Below are positions 35,527 to 44,029 of a DNA stretch of 64,000 nucleotides, piece after piece (positions within the stretch are counted from its first letter, which is position 1; every line of letters begins with the position of its first letter). The DNA lies in the NCBI RefSeq assembly GCF_015752155.1, contig NZ_JADOVI010000003.1:186001-250000 (forward strand). Reading direction: 5' to 3'. This DNA comes from Cryobacterium sp. MP_M3. GTDB taxonomy: Bacteria > Actinomycetota > Actinomycetes > Actinomycetales > Microbacteriaceae. The position numbers and the translations under genes are program-made. The notes below the pieces were generated by a model, which saw only the letters and a program-made list of their open reading frames with translations, was not told the DNA's origin and searched no databases.

Positions 35527-36192
35527 CTATGCGCCTTCGCTGTCGGGGGTCTCCACCGGAGACGTCAGCGTCTCGGGTTCGGAGTCTGCTTCCGGCTCGG
35601 TGTCCGGTTCCTCCGGCAGGTCGTCGTCGGGTTCCTCCGGCAGCTCTTCGAGCAGTCCGGGTGGAGGGGTGATGGTGACGATGCCGGTCGTGATGTCCAC
35701 CGAGGGCACGATCGCCTTCACGAAGGGGATCATCACCTCGCCGGCCGGGGTCTTCACGATGAGCAGGTCCTGTGCCGGGAGGTGCTCGAGCCGGGTGATG
35801 GTGCCGATCTTCTCACCGTCGCGTACGACGGCGAGTCCGACGAGCTGGTGGTCGTACCAGGCGTCTTCTTCGTCGGGCTGTTCCTCGTCGTCCTGGTCGA
35901 TCCAGAGGATCGCCTTGGCGAGAGCCTCGGCGGCTTCCCGGTCGGGGACGTCCTTGAAGAAGCCGACGGCGTGCTGGTTGTACCAGCGGAGCTCGACGAG
36001 CTCGAGGGTCTTGCCGTGCCAGGGTGACCCTGTGGGGACCTGGAGGGTGAACACGGCGCCCGGGACGAAACGTCGCCCCGGGTCATCCGTGAACAGTTCG
36101 AGCTTGATGGCGCCCTTGAGGCCATGGGCCTTCGTCAGACGCCCCACCCGGAGTTGACTACGGGGCGGCGTGCTGTCGTTCACCAAGCTCAT
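35527..36192 (-). CDS. rimM: 16S rRNA processing protein RimM
   Basis: 221 residues. The N-terminal domain opens QLRVGRLTKAHGLKGAIKLE, and the PRC-barrel half has DAWYDHQLVGLAVVRDGEKI and VMIPFVKAIVPSVDITTGIV. The last 45 residues are a very acidic Glu/Pro/Asp tail (LPEEPDDDLPEEPDTEPEAD), an extension not needed for the core fold. The ATG giving MSLVNDSTPP is preferred over a TTG six bases upstream. It follows the KH-protein gene by 26 bases in the rpsP-KH-rimM block. Confidence 0.95.
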   Translation of the reverse strand: MSLVNDSTPPRSQLRVGRLTKAHGLKGAIKLELFTDDPGRRFVPGAVFTLQVPTGSPWHGKTLELVELRWYNQHAVGFFKDVPDREAAEALAKAILWIDQDDEEQPDEEDAWYDHQLVGLAVVRDGEKIGTITRLEHLPAQDLLIVKTPAGEVMIPFVKAIVPSVDITTGIVTITPPPGLLEELPEEPDDDLPEEPDTEPEADSEPETLTSPVETPDSEGA

Positions 36193-36218
36193 TACCAACT
36201 ACTCGCTAACAGTTTTCT

Positions 36219-36455
36219 TCAGAAATCGGTGTCGACGACGTCGACCCGCACGCGCCTGCCGTCGGCCAGCGCGGCCACGAGGGTGCGCAGGGCCTTGGCG
36301 GTACGGCCGGAACGACCGATCACGCGGCCGAGGTCTTCAGGGTTCACGCGAACCTCGAGGACCTCGCCACGTGGGGAGTTCTGAGCCGAAACGTGCACGT
36401 CATCCGGGTGATCGACGATCCCCTTGACGAGGTGCTCAAGCGCGGGAGCGAGCAA
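36219..36455 (-). CDS. KH-domain RNA-binding protein (KhpA type)
   Basis: 78 residues. LAPALEHLVKGIVDHPDDVH is followed by the KH loop GRVIGRSGRTAKALRTLVAA with the GxxG motif (GRSG). Proteins of this size next to rpsP are KhpA/YlqC homologues that bind structured RNA. The start is TTG, three bases after the rpsP stop, and the two genes are probably coupled. Nothing looks degraded. Confidence 0.92.
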   Translation of the reverse strand: MLAPALEHLVKGIVDHPDDVHVSAQNSPRGEVLEVRVNPEDLGRVIGRSGRTAKALRTLVAALADGRRVRVDVVDTDF

Positions 36456-36457
36456 GA

Positions 36458-36883
36458 CTACGCCTTGTCCTCTTCGGGAGCGGCGGCGTCAGCCACGGTC
36501 TCCTTGGGGGCCTCTTCCTTCGCCACGGGCTTGTCGGCCTTCGGCTTGAGAACGGGCTTCTTCTTCTCGTCGGCGACGAAAGCAACCTTGGCTTCCTTGA
36601 CCTTCACGGTGCTGACGGCGTTCTTGTCACCCTTGAAGATGCCCCAGTCGCCGGTCAGCTTGAGGAGAGCGGCAACCTGCTCGGTCGGCTGTGCGCCGAC
36701 GCCGAGCCAGTACTGCGCGCGCTCGGACTTGACCTCGATGACGGAGGGCTCCTGCGTGGGGTGGTAGATGCCGATCTCTTCGATGACACGGCCGTCGCGC
36801 TTGGTGCGCGAGTCGGCGACAACGATGCGGTAGTACGGTGCACGGATCTTGCCCATGCGCTTCAAACGAATTTTGACAGCCAC
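36458..36883 (-). CDS. rpsP: 30S ribosomal protein S16
   Basis: 141 residues. [40 protein letters not shown] and the [20 protein letters not shown] region are characteristic. The last 55 residues are a Lys/Ala/Glu-rich tail ([20 protein letters not shown]), a common actinobacterial extension. The GTG start (GTG GCT GTC AAA) is fixed by AGGAG five bases upstream. A longer open frame in the same register crosses the leader and is not coding. It heads the rpsP-KH-rimM block. Confidence 0.96.
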   Translation of the reverse strand: MAVKIRLKRMGKIRAPYYRIVVADSRTKRDGRVIEEIGIYHPTQEPSVIEVKSERAQYWLGVGAQPTEQVAALLKLTGDWGIFKGDKNAVSTVKVKEAKVAFVADEKKKPVLKPKADKPVAKEEAPKETVADAAAPEEDKA

Positions 36884-37184
36884 AATTCTCCTGTGTATTT
36901 GATTTTTGGCGAACTGACGGCCGTGAGCGTGGGGGCACACTCGGCACAAGCTCAATAAGGTGGTTTTTTCCTGCGTCTGAGTAGAGGGTCGAACGCAAGA
37001 GAACTCGACTAACCATTCTGCCAGACGATGCCCCGTTTCCGATAATCGGCGGCCATCCCTCTCCTGGTGCGTCGGGCGGTCCGGCACCCCCGGGCGGCTG
37101 CGCGTGGCGGAGCGCGCCCGATCGGTGTCAGGATTGTGCCACGACACACCCGTTCGGGGTGACGCCCTCCTCGAAAGGCTCCAC
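36884..37184. promoter_or_regulatory. rpsP upstream leader / divergent region
   Basis: About 300 bases without a gene. Toward rpsP (minus) there is a CAGAAT hexamer near 37016-37021 with a distant TTATCG, giving a leader of about 130 bases that includes an A/T-rich run before AGGAG. Toward ybdK (plus), only AAAGG just before the GTG is clear. A family of ribosomal leader structures may lie here, but I cannot name one. Confidence 0.3.
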
Positions 37185-38324
37185 GTGGGAATCGACTTCG
37201 TGCGCTCAGAGCGGTCGACAATCGGCATCGAGTGGGAGCTCGCGCTGGTCGACCGCGATACGGGCGACCTGGTCTCCCTCGCCGACGAGGTGCTCGACGC
37301 GCTCCGCGGCGCAGACGGCTCACCGCACCCGAAGATCACCGGCGAGCTGCTCCTCAACACGGTCGAGCTGGTTTCGGGGGTCCATCACACGGTGGCCGGG
37401 GCGGTCGCGGATGTCGTCGGCCAGGTCGGCGAGGTGCGCGCGATCACCGATCCGCGAGGCGTCGATCTGATCTGCAGCGGGTCGCATCCGTTCGGCCAGT
37501 GGTTCGACCAGGAGGTCACGGACAAGGCCAGGTACCACCGCCTGATCGACCGCACCCAGTGGTGGGGGCGCAACATGATGATCTGGGGCATCCACGTGCA
37601 CGTGGGCATCGAGGACCGCGCCAAGGTGATCCCCATCCTGAACGGACTCCTCACCTACCTGCCGCACCTGCAGGCGCTGTCCGCGTCGAGTCCGTTCTGG
37701 GCGGGCGTGAACACCGGTTACGCCTCGAATCGCGCCCAGATGTTCCAGCAGCTCCCAACGGCGGGGCTTCCGTGGATCCTGGACGACTGGGCAGCGTGGG
37801 AACGCTACGTCGAGGACATGACCGTCCCCGGGATCGTCGACGACGTCACCGAGGTGCGCTGGGACATCCGCCCGTCGCCACGCTGGGGCACGATCGAGAT
37901 CCGCGCCTGCGACGGCGTGTCGACGGCCGAGGAGCTCGGGGCGATCGCCGCGTTCATCCAGTGCCTGGTCGAGTGGATGTCGACGCGGCTGGACGCGGGC
38001 GAGACCGTGCCGCAACTGCAGCCCTGGTTCGTGCGCGAGAACAAGTGGCGTGCGTCGCGGTACGGGCTCGACGCGGAGATCATCCTCGACGCCGCCGGGG
38101 CCGAACGCCACGTCATCGACGATGTGCGTCGCCTGATCGGCGTGCTCTCCCCCGTGGCCGAGCGCCTGGGGTGTCTGGCGGAACTGCTCCAGCTGAACGT
38201 GATCCTCGGTGCCGGGGCGAGCTACCAGCGCCAACTGCGGGTGGCCGACGCGGCCGGCGGAAACCTGCCGGCGGTCGTTCACGCACTCGCCGACGAGCTG
38301 CGCACAGGGCTCATCGCGCGCTGA
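37185..38324 (+). CDS. Carboxylate-amine ligase, YbdK-type glutamate-cysteine ligase 2
   Basis: 379 residues of the GCS2 family. The substrate motif [20 protein letters not shown] opens the protein, [20 protein letters not shown] follows, and the metal and active-site motif is [35 protein letters not shown] is also conserved. E. coli YbdK has weak glutamate-cysteine ligase activity, and actinobacteria use mycothiol, so the true substrate is uncertain. The GTG giving [11 protein letters not shown] is chosen because AAAGG stands seven bases upstream and family homology starts there; an upstream frame adds 27 unlikely residues. Confidence 0.85.
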   Translation: MGIDFVRSERSTIGIEWELALVDRDTGDLVSLADEVLDALRGADGSPHPKITGELLLNTVELVSGVHHTVAGAVADVVGQVGEVRAITDPRGVDLICSGSHPFGQWFDQEVTDKARYHRLIDRTQWWGRNMMIWGIHVHVGIEDRAKVIPILNGLLTYLPHLQALSASSPFWAGVNTGYASNRAQMFQQLPTAGLPWILDDWAAWERYVEDMTVPGIVDDVTEVRWDIRPSPRWGTIEIRACDGVSTAEELGAIAAFIQCLVEWMSTRLDAGETVPQLQPWFVRENKWRASRYGLDAEIILDAAGAERHVIDDVRRLIGVLSPVAERLGCLAELLQLNVILGAGASYQRQLRVADAAGGNLPAVVHALADELRTGLIAR

Positions 38325-38399
38325 GCGGGCTCTCTTCCCGGGGATTGAGCCTGTCGAAATCACCCCTGGCTCGTCCTCCACAAATCGAGTTTGATCAGG

Positions 38400-38408
38400 T
38401 TATCCACA
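38400..38408 (+). promoter_or_regulatory. Perfect DnaA box upstream of HNH gene
   Basis: TTATCCACA, the exact DnaA-box consensus, lies 62 bases before the HNH start. Only one copy is seen, so this is not an origin. Confidence 0.55.
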
Positions 38409-38457
38409 CCCCATCGTGAGGCCGGGTTTGGGGACGGTGAATGTCGGTGGCTGGTCG

Positions 38458-38463
38458 TAGTGT
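38458..38463 (+). promoter_or_regulatory. Predicted -10 element of the HNH gene (leaderless)
   Basis: TAGTGT, six bases (CAGGTT), then ATG. Confidence 0.5.
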
Positions 38464-38469
38464 CAGGTT

Positions 38470-39732
38470 ATGGCCACCCCGGTGAGCACCTCCCAACACG
38501 AGCTCGGACTGCTCTTCGACGCGGTCGCGGCAGCGGACAGGGCGATCGCCCGGTGCTTCGCCGCGCGGGCCGAGGCGGTCGATCGGGCCCGCCGGTTCAG
38601 CGCCGCGCAGGCCGCGTCGATTCCGTTGAGCCTGCAGTCCCGGTGGAGCCGGGAGGAGATCGCGCAGCGGGAGCTCTCCAGTGAGTTGGCCGCCACACTC
38701 CGGATCCCGGAGCGCACGGCGCAGACCCTGCTCGCGGAGAGCCAGGCATTGGCCGAGCACCTCCCCGCTACCCGGGCCGCGATGGCGGCGGGGCGGATCA
38801 GTTACCGGCACGCGCAGACGATCGTCCAGCAGTCCTGGTCGATCCCGGTCGAGGGGCTCGCCGCCTTCGAACAAGCACTCCTGCCGGCGGCGGAGACACT
38901 CACGGTGGCCAAGCTCAAACACAAGGCCCGGCTGCTGCGGGAACGCCTGCACCCGGAGACGATCACGGCCCGGCGGGCGAGGTCGATCACCGACCGCACC
39001 AGCGGGGTGACCCCCGAGCACGACGGGATGGCGACCCTGTATGTGACGACGGGGGCGGAACTGGTGCAGGCGATCTTCCACCGGGCCAACGACCTCGCCG
39101 CGAGTCTGCAGGGGCCCGACGAGACACGCACGCTGACGCAGATCCGCACCGATGTGCTCAGTGACCTGCTGATCCACGGGGTCACCCCGACCGGCGTCGG
39201 CACCGGCGTCAAAGCCACCGTGCAGGTGACCGTGCCGGTGCTGACGCTGCTGGGGCACAGTGAGGAACCGGGGTACTTGGAAGGGTACGGGCCGATCGAC
39301 CCGGACACGGCGCGGGATCTGGCGTCACGGGCGCCGAGCTTCACCCGGCTGCTCACCCACCCGGAGACCGGGGTGATCCTCTCCGTCGGGAGGGACCGGT
39401 ACAAAACGCCCAAGGCGATGCGCCGGTTCCTCCGCCTGCGCGATGAGACCTGCCGCTTCCCCGGCTGCAATCGTCCCGCGAGGGGTGCGGAGCTTGACCA
39501 CTCCCATGACTGGAGTCTGCTCGGCGAGACGGCGCACGACAACCTCGCCCACCTCTGCAAACCCAACCACGCGTTGAAAACCCAGACCCGGTGGACCGTC
39601 ACCCAGAAACCCGGCGGCATCCTGACATGGACCTCCCCGACCGGGCGGGACTTCATCACCGAACCCGCCACGATCCTTCCGACCGGACCGCCGTCGACGG
39701 CGTCTGATCTCCCCGACGACGCACCGTTCTGA
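38470..39732 (+). CDS. DUF222/13E12-repeat HNH endonuclease family protein
   Basis: 420 residues. The DUF222 helical region spans about 20-300 (IAQRELSSELAATLRIPERT; RISYRHAQTIVQQS). The C-terminal HNH module (about 315-385) has RDETCRFPGCNRPARGAELD, HSHDWSLLGETAHDNLAHLC and KPNHALKTQTRWTV, with C-x4-C and HSHD metal and catalytic residues intact. These genes are multicopy in many actinobacteria and are suspected mobile or selfish endonucleases, but no experimental role is assigned. A leaderless promoter signature and a DnaA box precede it. It converges on the LLM gene with a gap of five bases. Confidence 0.9.
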   Translation: MATPVSTSQHELGLLFDAVAAADRAIARCFAARAEAVDRARRFSAAQAASIPLSLQSRWSREEIAQRELSSELAATLRIPERTAQTLLAESQALAEHLPATRAAMAAGRISYRHAQTIVQQSWSIPVEGLAAFEQALLPAAETLTVAKLKHKARLLRERLHPETITARRARSITDRTSGVTPEHDGMATLYVTTGAELVQAIFHRANDLAASLQGPDETRTLTQIRTDVLSDLLIHGVTPTGVGTGVKATVQVTVPVLTLLGHSEEPGYLEGYGPIDPDTARDLASRAPSFTRLLTHPETGVILSVGRDRYKTPKAMRRFLRLRDETCRFPGCNRPARGAELDHSHDWSLLGETAHDNLAHLCKPNHALKTQTRWTVTQKPGGILTWTSPTGRDFITEPATILPTGPPSTASDLPDDAPF

Positions 39733-39737
39733 TGCCG

Positions 39738-40529
39738 TCAGGCCTGGTTCTTGGAGTCCCGCCAGGCGAGCCAGTCGGTCAGCCGGTCGAGTTTGTAGTG
39801 CGGGCCCGACAGACCGAGCGTGAACAGGCGCGCCCCGAGGTCGTAGAGCTGGTCGGCTTCCTCCACACTCCTGCCGCGGAGTTCGATGGAGATCTCGATC
39901 TCGGCCAGGTCCCGGCCCACCTTCTCGCACCAGCCGGCCAGCACGCCGAGCTTGTGCTCAAGCACCTCCGGGCTCGAGAACGAATGCCAGATGTCGGCGT
40001 GCTGAGCGACGATGCGGAGCGTCTTCTTCTCGCCGCCGCCTCCGATGAGCACGGGGATCTTGCGGGTGGGCGGCGGGTTGAGCCTGGCCCACCGTGCCTC
40101 GATCCGCGGCAGGTTCTCGGCCAGCGAGTCCAGTCGCGTGCCGACGGTGCCGAAGTCGTAGCCGTAATCGTCGTAGTCGCGTTCGAACCAGCCGGAGCCG
40201 GTGCCGAAGATGAACCGGCCCCCACTGATGTGGTCGATGGTGCGGGCCATGTCGGCCTGCAGGTCGGGGTTGCGGTAGCTGTTGCAGTTGACCAGCGCGC
40301 CCAGCTCGATGGTGGAGGTCTGCTCGGCCCAGGCCGCCAGGATCGTCCAGGATTCGAAATGCAGGCCGTTCGGGTCACCCGACAACGGGAAGAAATGGTC
40401 CCAGTTGAAGGCGACGTCGGTGCCCATGGCCTCGACCTGGGTCACCGCCTCCCGGATCGTGGCGTACTCGGCGTGCTGCGGTGCCAATTGCGCGCCGATG
40501 CGCACCGGACGGGAGGCTTCGGAAGTCAT
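39738..40529 (-). CDS. LLM-class F420-dependent oxidoreductase
   Basis: 263 residues of the luciferase-like TIM-barrel family. AFNWDHFFPLSGDPNGLHFE is the F420-type substrate loop, and IELGALVNCNSYRNPDLQA, DHISGGRFIFGTGSGWFERD and KIPVLIGGGGEKKTLRIVAQ are family motifs. This matches the 'TIGR03560-like' F420 group by pattern, but the substrate is unknown. A leaderless TAGGAT hexamer lies six bases before the ATG. It is a short isolated gene between convergent HNH and ffh; with the Ddn-like gene it points to an F420-based metabolism. Confidence 0.87.
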   Translation of the reverse strand: MTSEASRPVRIGAQLAPQHAEYATIREAVTQVEAMGTDVAFNWDHFFPLSGDPNGLHFESWTILAAWAEQTSTIELGALVNCNSYRNPDLQADMARTIDHISGGRFIFGTGSGWFERDYDDYGYDFGTVGTRLDSLAENLPRIEARWARLNPPPTRKIPVLIGGGGEKKTLRIVAQHADIWHSFSSPEVLEHKLGVLAGWCEKVGRDLAEIEISIELRGRSVEEADQLYDLGARLFTLGLSGPHYKLDRLTDWLAWRDSKNQA

Positions 40530-40535
40530 GCGCTC

Positions 40536-40541
40536 ATCCTA
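40536..40541 (-). promoter_or_regulatory. Predicted -10 element of the LLM gene (leaderless)
   Basis: TAGGAT, six bases (GAGCGC), then ATG on the minus strand. Confidence 0.5.
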
Positions 40542-40579
40542 AACCGGAGTTCGCCTCTCGGAGCAGGCCGGCTCGGCCG

Positions 40580-42160
40580 CTACCGTCCGAGCATCTTCTG
40601 GAGCGCTGCCATCTCGTCTTCGGTCGGCCCGCCGGCCTTGCCCGCGACGGGCTTGCTGCCGCCCAGGCCGAAGCCTGTGCCACCGGCTGCGACGGCTCCG
40701 GCGGGCTTCTCGCCGGAGGCCAGCGCGGCGTTCTCCGCCGCCCGCTTGGCCGGGTTGCCCGACTTCGAGCCCTTCTTCTTGGGCTGCTGCTTGCCGCGGT
40801 TGCCGCCGAGTCCGGCGCCCGCCATCGGGCCCATCCCCGGGATGTTGGGCATGCCGCCCTTGGCGACCGTCTTCATCATCTTCGCTGCCTGCTCGAAGCG
40901 CTGCACGAGCTGGTTGACCTCGGTCACGGTGGAGCCGGCACCGCGGGCGATACGCAGCCGGCGGGAGCCGTTGAGGAGCTTCGGGGTGGTGCGTTCGGCC
41001 TTGGTCATCGACTGGATGATGGCCTCGGTGCGCACGATCTCACGCTCGTCGAAGTTCTCGAGCTGTTGCTTCATGGCGCCCGCGCCCGGCAGCATGCTCA
41101 TCATCTTCTTGATCGAACCCATGTTGCGCAGCTGCTGCATCTGGCCGAGGAAGTCGTCGAGCGTGAACGTGTCGGTGGAGAACTTCTCCGCCATCTTGCG
41201 CGCTTCGTCCTCGTCGAAGGCCCCCTGGGCCTGTTCGATCAGGGTGAGGATGTCACCGAGGTCGAGGATGCGGCTGGCCATGCGGTCGGGGTGGAACGGC
41301 TCGAAGTCGTCCAGACTCTCACCCGTCGACGCGAACATGATCGGGCGGCCGGTGATCGACGCCACGGAGAGTGCGGCGCCACCGCGCGCGTCGCCGTCGA
41401 GCTTGGTCAGCACCACACCGGTGAAGTCGACGCCGTCCTGGAACGCCTTGGCAGTCGCGACGGCGTCCTGGCCGATCATCGCGTCGATGACGAAGAGGAC
41501 CTCGTCGGGCCCGATGGCCGCGCGAATATCCGAAGCCTGCTTCATCATGTCAGCGTCGACGCCGAGACGGCCGGCGGTGTCCACGATGACCACGTCGTGC
41601 ATCTTCTGCTGGGCGAACTTGACGCCGTCACGGGCGACCTGCACCGGGTTGCCGACGCCGTTGCCCGGTTCGGGGGCGAAGACGGCAACGCCGGCCTGCT
41701 GCCCGACGACCTGGAGCTGGGTGACCGCGTTGGGGCGCTGGAGGTCTGCCGCGACGAGCACGGGGGTGTGGCCGTCTTTGGCGAGCCACTTGGCCAGCTT
41801 GCCCGCGAGGGTCGTCTTTCCCGCGCCCTGGAGGCCGGCGAGCATGATGATGGTCGGCGGCTTCTTGGCGAATTCGAGCCGGCGCTGCTGGCCGCCGAGG
41901 ATCTCGACGAGCTCTTCGTTGACGATCCGGACCACCTGCTGCGCCGGGTTCAGCGCCTTGCTGACCTCGTCGCCGAGGGCGCGCTCGCGCACCTTGCCGG
42001 TGAAGTCCTTGACCACGTCGAGGGCGACGTCTGCGTCGAGGAGGGCGCGACGGATCTCGCGGACGGTGCCGTCGACATCCGCCGCACTGAGCTTGCCCTT
42101 GGTGCGGAGATTCTTGAACGTCTCGGCCAGGCGATCTGAGAGGTTTCCAAAAGTAGCCAT
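40580..42160 (-). CDS. ffh: Signal recognition particle protein Ffh
   Basis: A GTPase that targets membrane proteins with FtsY and 4.5S RNA. The protein has 526 residues. N domain FGNLSDRLAETFKNLRTKGK; G domain with GLQGAGKTTLAGKLAKWLAK, VDTAGRLGVDADMMKQ, TKLDGDARGGAALSVASITG and FASTGESLDDFEPFHPDRMA; methionine-rich M domain from about 320 (MQQLRNMGSIKKMMSMLPGA, then RLRIARGAGSTVTEVNQL). The C-terminal 90 residues are a Gly/Lys/Ala-rich tail. TAAAGT nine bases upstream of the ATG may be the -10, with AGAAG as a weak ribosome-binding site. Confidence 0.97.
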   Translation of the reverse strand: MATFGNLSDRLAETFKNLRTKGKLSAADVDGTVREIRRALLDADVALDVVKDFTGKVRERALGDEVSKALNPAQQVVRIVNEELVEILGGQQRRLEFAKKPPTIIMLAGLQGAGKTTLAGKLAKWLAKDGHTPVLVAADLQRPNAVTQLQVVGQQAGVAVFAPEPGNGVGNPVQVARDGVKFAQQKMHDVVIVDTAGRLGVDADMMKQASDIRAAIGPDEVLFVIDAMIGQDAVATAKAFQDGVDFTGVVLTKLDGDARGGAALSVASITGRPIMFASTGESLDDFEPFHPDRMASRILDLGDILTLIEQAQGAFDEDEARKMAEKFSTDTFTLDDFLGQMQQLRNMGSIKKMMSMLPGAGAMKQQLENFDEREIVRTEAIIQSMTKAERTTPKLLNGSRRLRIARGAGSTVTEVNQLVQRFEQAAKMMKTVAKGGMPNIPGMGPMAGAGLGGNRGKQQPKKKGSKSGNPAKRAAENAALASGEKPAGAVAAGGTGFGLGGSKPVAGKAGGPTEDEMAALQKMLGR

Positions 42161-42238
42161 TGTGCTTCTACTTTAACCGGTCCGGAGGTCTATCGTGAGC
42201 GGGTGCGCCGCTGGCGCATTCTCAGGTCTGGAGCCATC

Positions 42239-42550
42239 GTGTCCGTAGTCGTCATCGCAACACTCACCCCGAAGCCCGGTCGCAACCAGGAGATCCTCGA
42301 CGCGCTGGCCGTTGTCGCCCCCAAGGCGCACGCCGAACCGGGCTGCGAGCTCTACGCGGCGCACACCGACGGTGACCGGGTCTTCATGGTCGAGCGGTGG
42401 TCCACGGCCGAGGACCTGGCCGCCCACGCCGCCGGCCCGGCCATCGCCGAGCTGAACGCGCTCACCGGCGACGCCGTGGCCGGTCCGGCCGAGGTGCACG
42501 TGCTCACCAACGTGCCCTTCGGTGATCCGGCCAAGGGCACAATCCAGTAG
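42239..42550 (+). CDS. Putative quinol monooxygenase / ABM-domain protein
   Basis: 103 residues with the antibiotic-biosynthesis-monooxygenase (dimeric alpha/beta barrel) pattern: VVVIATLTPKPGRNQEILDA, HAEPGCELYAAHTDGDRVFM, VERWSTAEDLAAHAAGPAIA. Family members (YgiN-like) act on quinols or other aromatic compounds without cofactors; the substrate is unknown. The GTG has GGAG six bases upstream. A TATCGT hexamer at 42191-42196 would start the transcript close to an in-frame upstream GTG (42203), so a 115-residue leaderless form is possible. It is divergent from ffh and converges on the DUF2004-like gene. Confidence 0.8.
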   Translation: MSVVVIATLTPKPGRNQEILDALAVVAPKAHAEPGCELYAAHTDGDRVFMVERWSTAEDLAAHAAGPAIAELNALTGDAVAGPAEVHVLTNVPFGDPAKGTIQ

Positions 42551-42575
42551 TCGTCCCGGCCGGTCCCGGCGCTCG

Positions 42576-43079
42576 CTACTGCTCGACGGCGATGACGACG
42601 GGGTCGCCGTGCACGTCGATCGTCACCACGAGCAGGGCGTCGGTCTCGTCAGGGCTGATCGAGTACTCGAGCACCGCGAAGTGCTCCTCGCTGCGGAAAT
42701 GGTGCGGGTGGAAGCCCACCCGCTGCAGCTGGATCGAGCGGAGGAAGTCGATCTGCTTGTCGCCGGAGTCCCAGATGAGGGCGTCTTCGAGGGCCTCAGG
42801 GTCCATCTCGTCGAGTTCGGTCGTGATGTAGGCGCTCGTCACCGAGCGCTCCGCGCTGAGGTCGGCCACGAGCGACTCGCGGGCCTGGGAATCCAATTCC
42901 TCGAGCGCGTTGACCATGGCCGCTGCGATGTCGAGGGCCTCGACCGACACGGAGTCTTCGTCTGGCGAGCTCAGGTCGATCTGCACGTCCTGGTCGCCCA
43001 GTTCGGCCGTGTCCGACCAGTACACCTCGCCCGCGTCGTCGCTGCCGAGGATTCCGAAGAAATCGTGTTCGATGGTCAT
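42576..43079 (-). CDS. DUF2004-like protein
   Basis: 167 residues, strongly acidic. It begins TIEHDFFGILGSDDAGEVYW, a start I associate with DUF2004; then comes a helical middle (AAAMVNALEELDSQARESLV) and a beta-rich C-terminus ending VVTIDVHGDPVVIAVEQ. No catalytic motif is visible and the function is unknown. AGGA lies five bases before the ATG, and the gene begins seven bases after the ftsY stop, so the two are probably co-transcribed. Confidence 0.7.
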   Translation of the reverse strand: MTIEHDFFGILGSDDAGEVYWSDTAELGDQDVQIDLSSPDEDSVSVEALDIAAAMVNALEELDSQARESLVADLSAERSVTSAYITTELDEMDPEALEDALIWDSGDKQIDFLRSIQLQRVGFHPHHFRSEEHFAVLEYSISPDETDALLVVTIDVHGDPVVIAVEQ

Positions 43080-43086
43080 GTACGTC

Positions 43087-43962
43087 CTATCCGACGAGTT
43101 GTTGCGCGAAGACGTGCGGCGTGAAACCGGTGAGGTCGTTGATGCCCTCACCCTGGCCGACGAGTTTGATGGGAATCCCTGTCTTCTCCTGCACGGCGAG
43201 CACGAAACCGCCCTTGGCGGAGCCGTCCAGTTTGGTGAGCACGAGTCCGGTCACCCCGGCGTGTTCGATGAACGCCTCGGCCTGGGCGAGCCCGTTCTGG
43301 CCCGTGGTCGCGTCGAGCACGAGGAGGACCTCGGCGATCGGGGTCTGCTTCTCGATCACCCGGCGGATCTTGGTGAGCTCGTCCATCAGGCCGCCCTTGG
43401 TCTGCAACCGGCCGGCGGTGTCGATGAGAACGATCTCGATGCCCTCGTTCATGGCCTTCTGCACGGTTTGGAAGGCGACGGATGCCGGATCCTGGCCGTG
43501 TGCCTGCGGCCGCACGATGTCCGCCCCGGCCCGTTCGGCCCAGGTGGCGAGTTGCTCGACGGCGGCGGCCCGGAACGTGTCCGCCGCCCCGATCAGCACA
43601 CTGCGGTCGTAGCCGCGGAGGAACTTCGCGAACTTCCCGATCGTCGTCGTCTTGCCGACGCCGTTGACGCCCACAACGAGAACGACCGCGGGGCGGGCGC
43701 TGAGGGTGAGGGTCGGGTTGTGCCGGGCGAGGCGTTCCTCGATGCCTTCGCGGAGCATCCGTTGCAGGTCCACCGGGTCCGTCGTGTGGTACTTCGCCAC
43801 CTTCGCCCGAAGCTCGGCGACGATCGCGTCGGTCACGGCCGGCCCGAAGTCGGCCTGGATGAGCGCATCCTCGAGGTCGTCCCAGGTGTCGTCGTCGATC
43901 GTCTTCTTCGTGAACATGCCGCGCAGAGCGCCGGAGAGTGACCAGGAGGTGCGTTCTGCCAT
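43087..43962 (-). CDS. ftsY: Signal recognition particle receptor FtsY
   Basis: 291 residues comprising only the NG domains. N domain begins MAERTSWSLSGALRGMF; DLEDALIQADFGPAVTDAIV; G1 VLVVGVNGVGKTTTIGKFAK; GAADTFRAAAVEQLATWAER; VLIDTAGRLQTKGGLMDELT; VLVLDATTGQNGLAQAEAFI; TKLDGSAKGGFVLAV; and GQGEGINDLTGFTP. There is no acidic A domain or TM anchor, so membrane attachment must rely on the N-terminal amphipathic region or another factor. The ATG follows TAGGCT by exactly six bases. The sulfur operon lies upstream, in place of the usual smc neighbour. Confidence 0.97.
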   Translation of the reverse strand: MAERTSWSLSGALRGMFTKKTIDDDTWDDLEDALIQADFGPAVTDAIVAELRAKVAKYHTTDPVDLQRMLREGIEERLARHNPTLTLSARPAVVLVVGVNGVGKTTTIGKFAKFLRGYDRSVLIGAADTFRAAAVEQLATWAERAGADIVRPQAHGQDPASVAFQTVQKAMNEGIEIVLIDTAGRLQTKGGLMDELTKIRRVIEKQTPIAEVLLVLDATTGQNGLAQAEAFIEHAGVTGLVLTKLDGSAKGGFVLAVQEKTGIPIKLVGQGEGINDLTGFTPHVFAQQLVG

Positions 43963-43968
43963 GCCTAT

Positions 43969-43974
43969 AGCCTA
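43969..43974 (-). promoter_or_regulatory. Predicted -10 element of ftsY (leaderless)
   Basis: TAGGCT, six bases (ATAGGC), then ATG on the minus strand. Confidence 0.5.
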
Positions 43975-44029
43975 TGGCTCGGGACCTTCGGACCTAGCCG
44001 AACGGGCGGGCCGGCACGACACTGCACTC

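Noticed and set aside
38400..38408. Replication origin suggested by the DnaA box
   Set aside because: Only one box, no AT-rich unwinding region, and no dnaA, dnaN or parAB genes nearby.
39738..42176. Long plus-strand open frames across the LLM and ffh genes
   Set aside because: They are antisense to well-conserved minus-strand proteins and lack any family motif.
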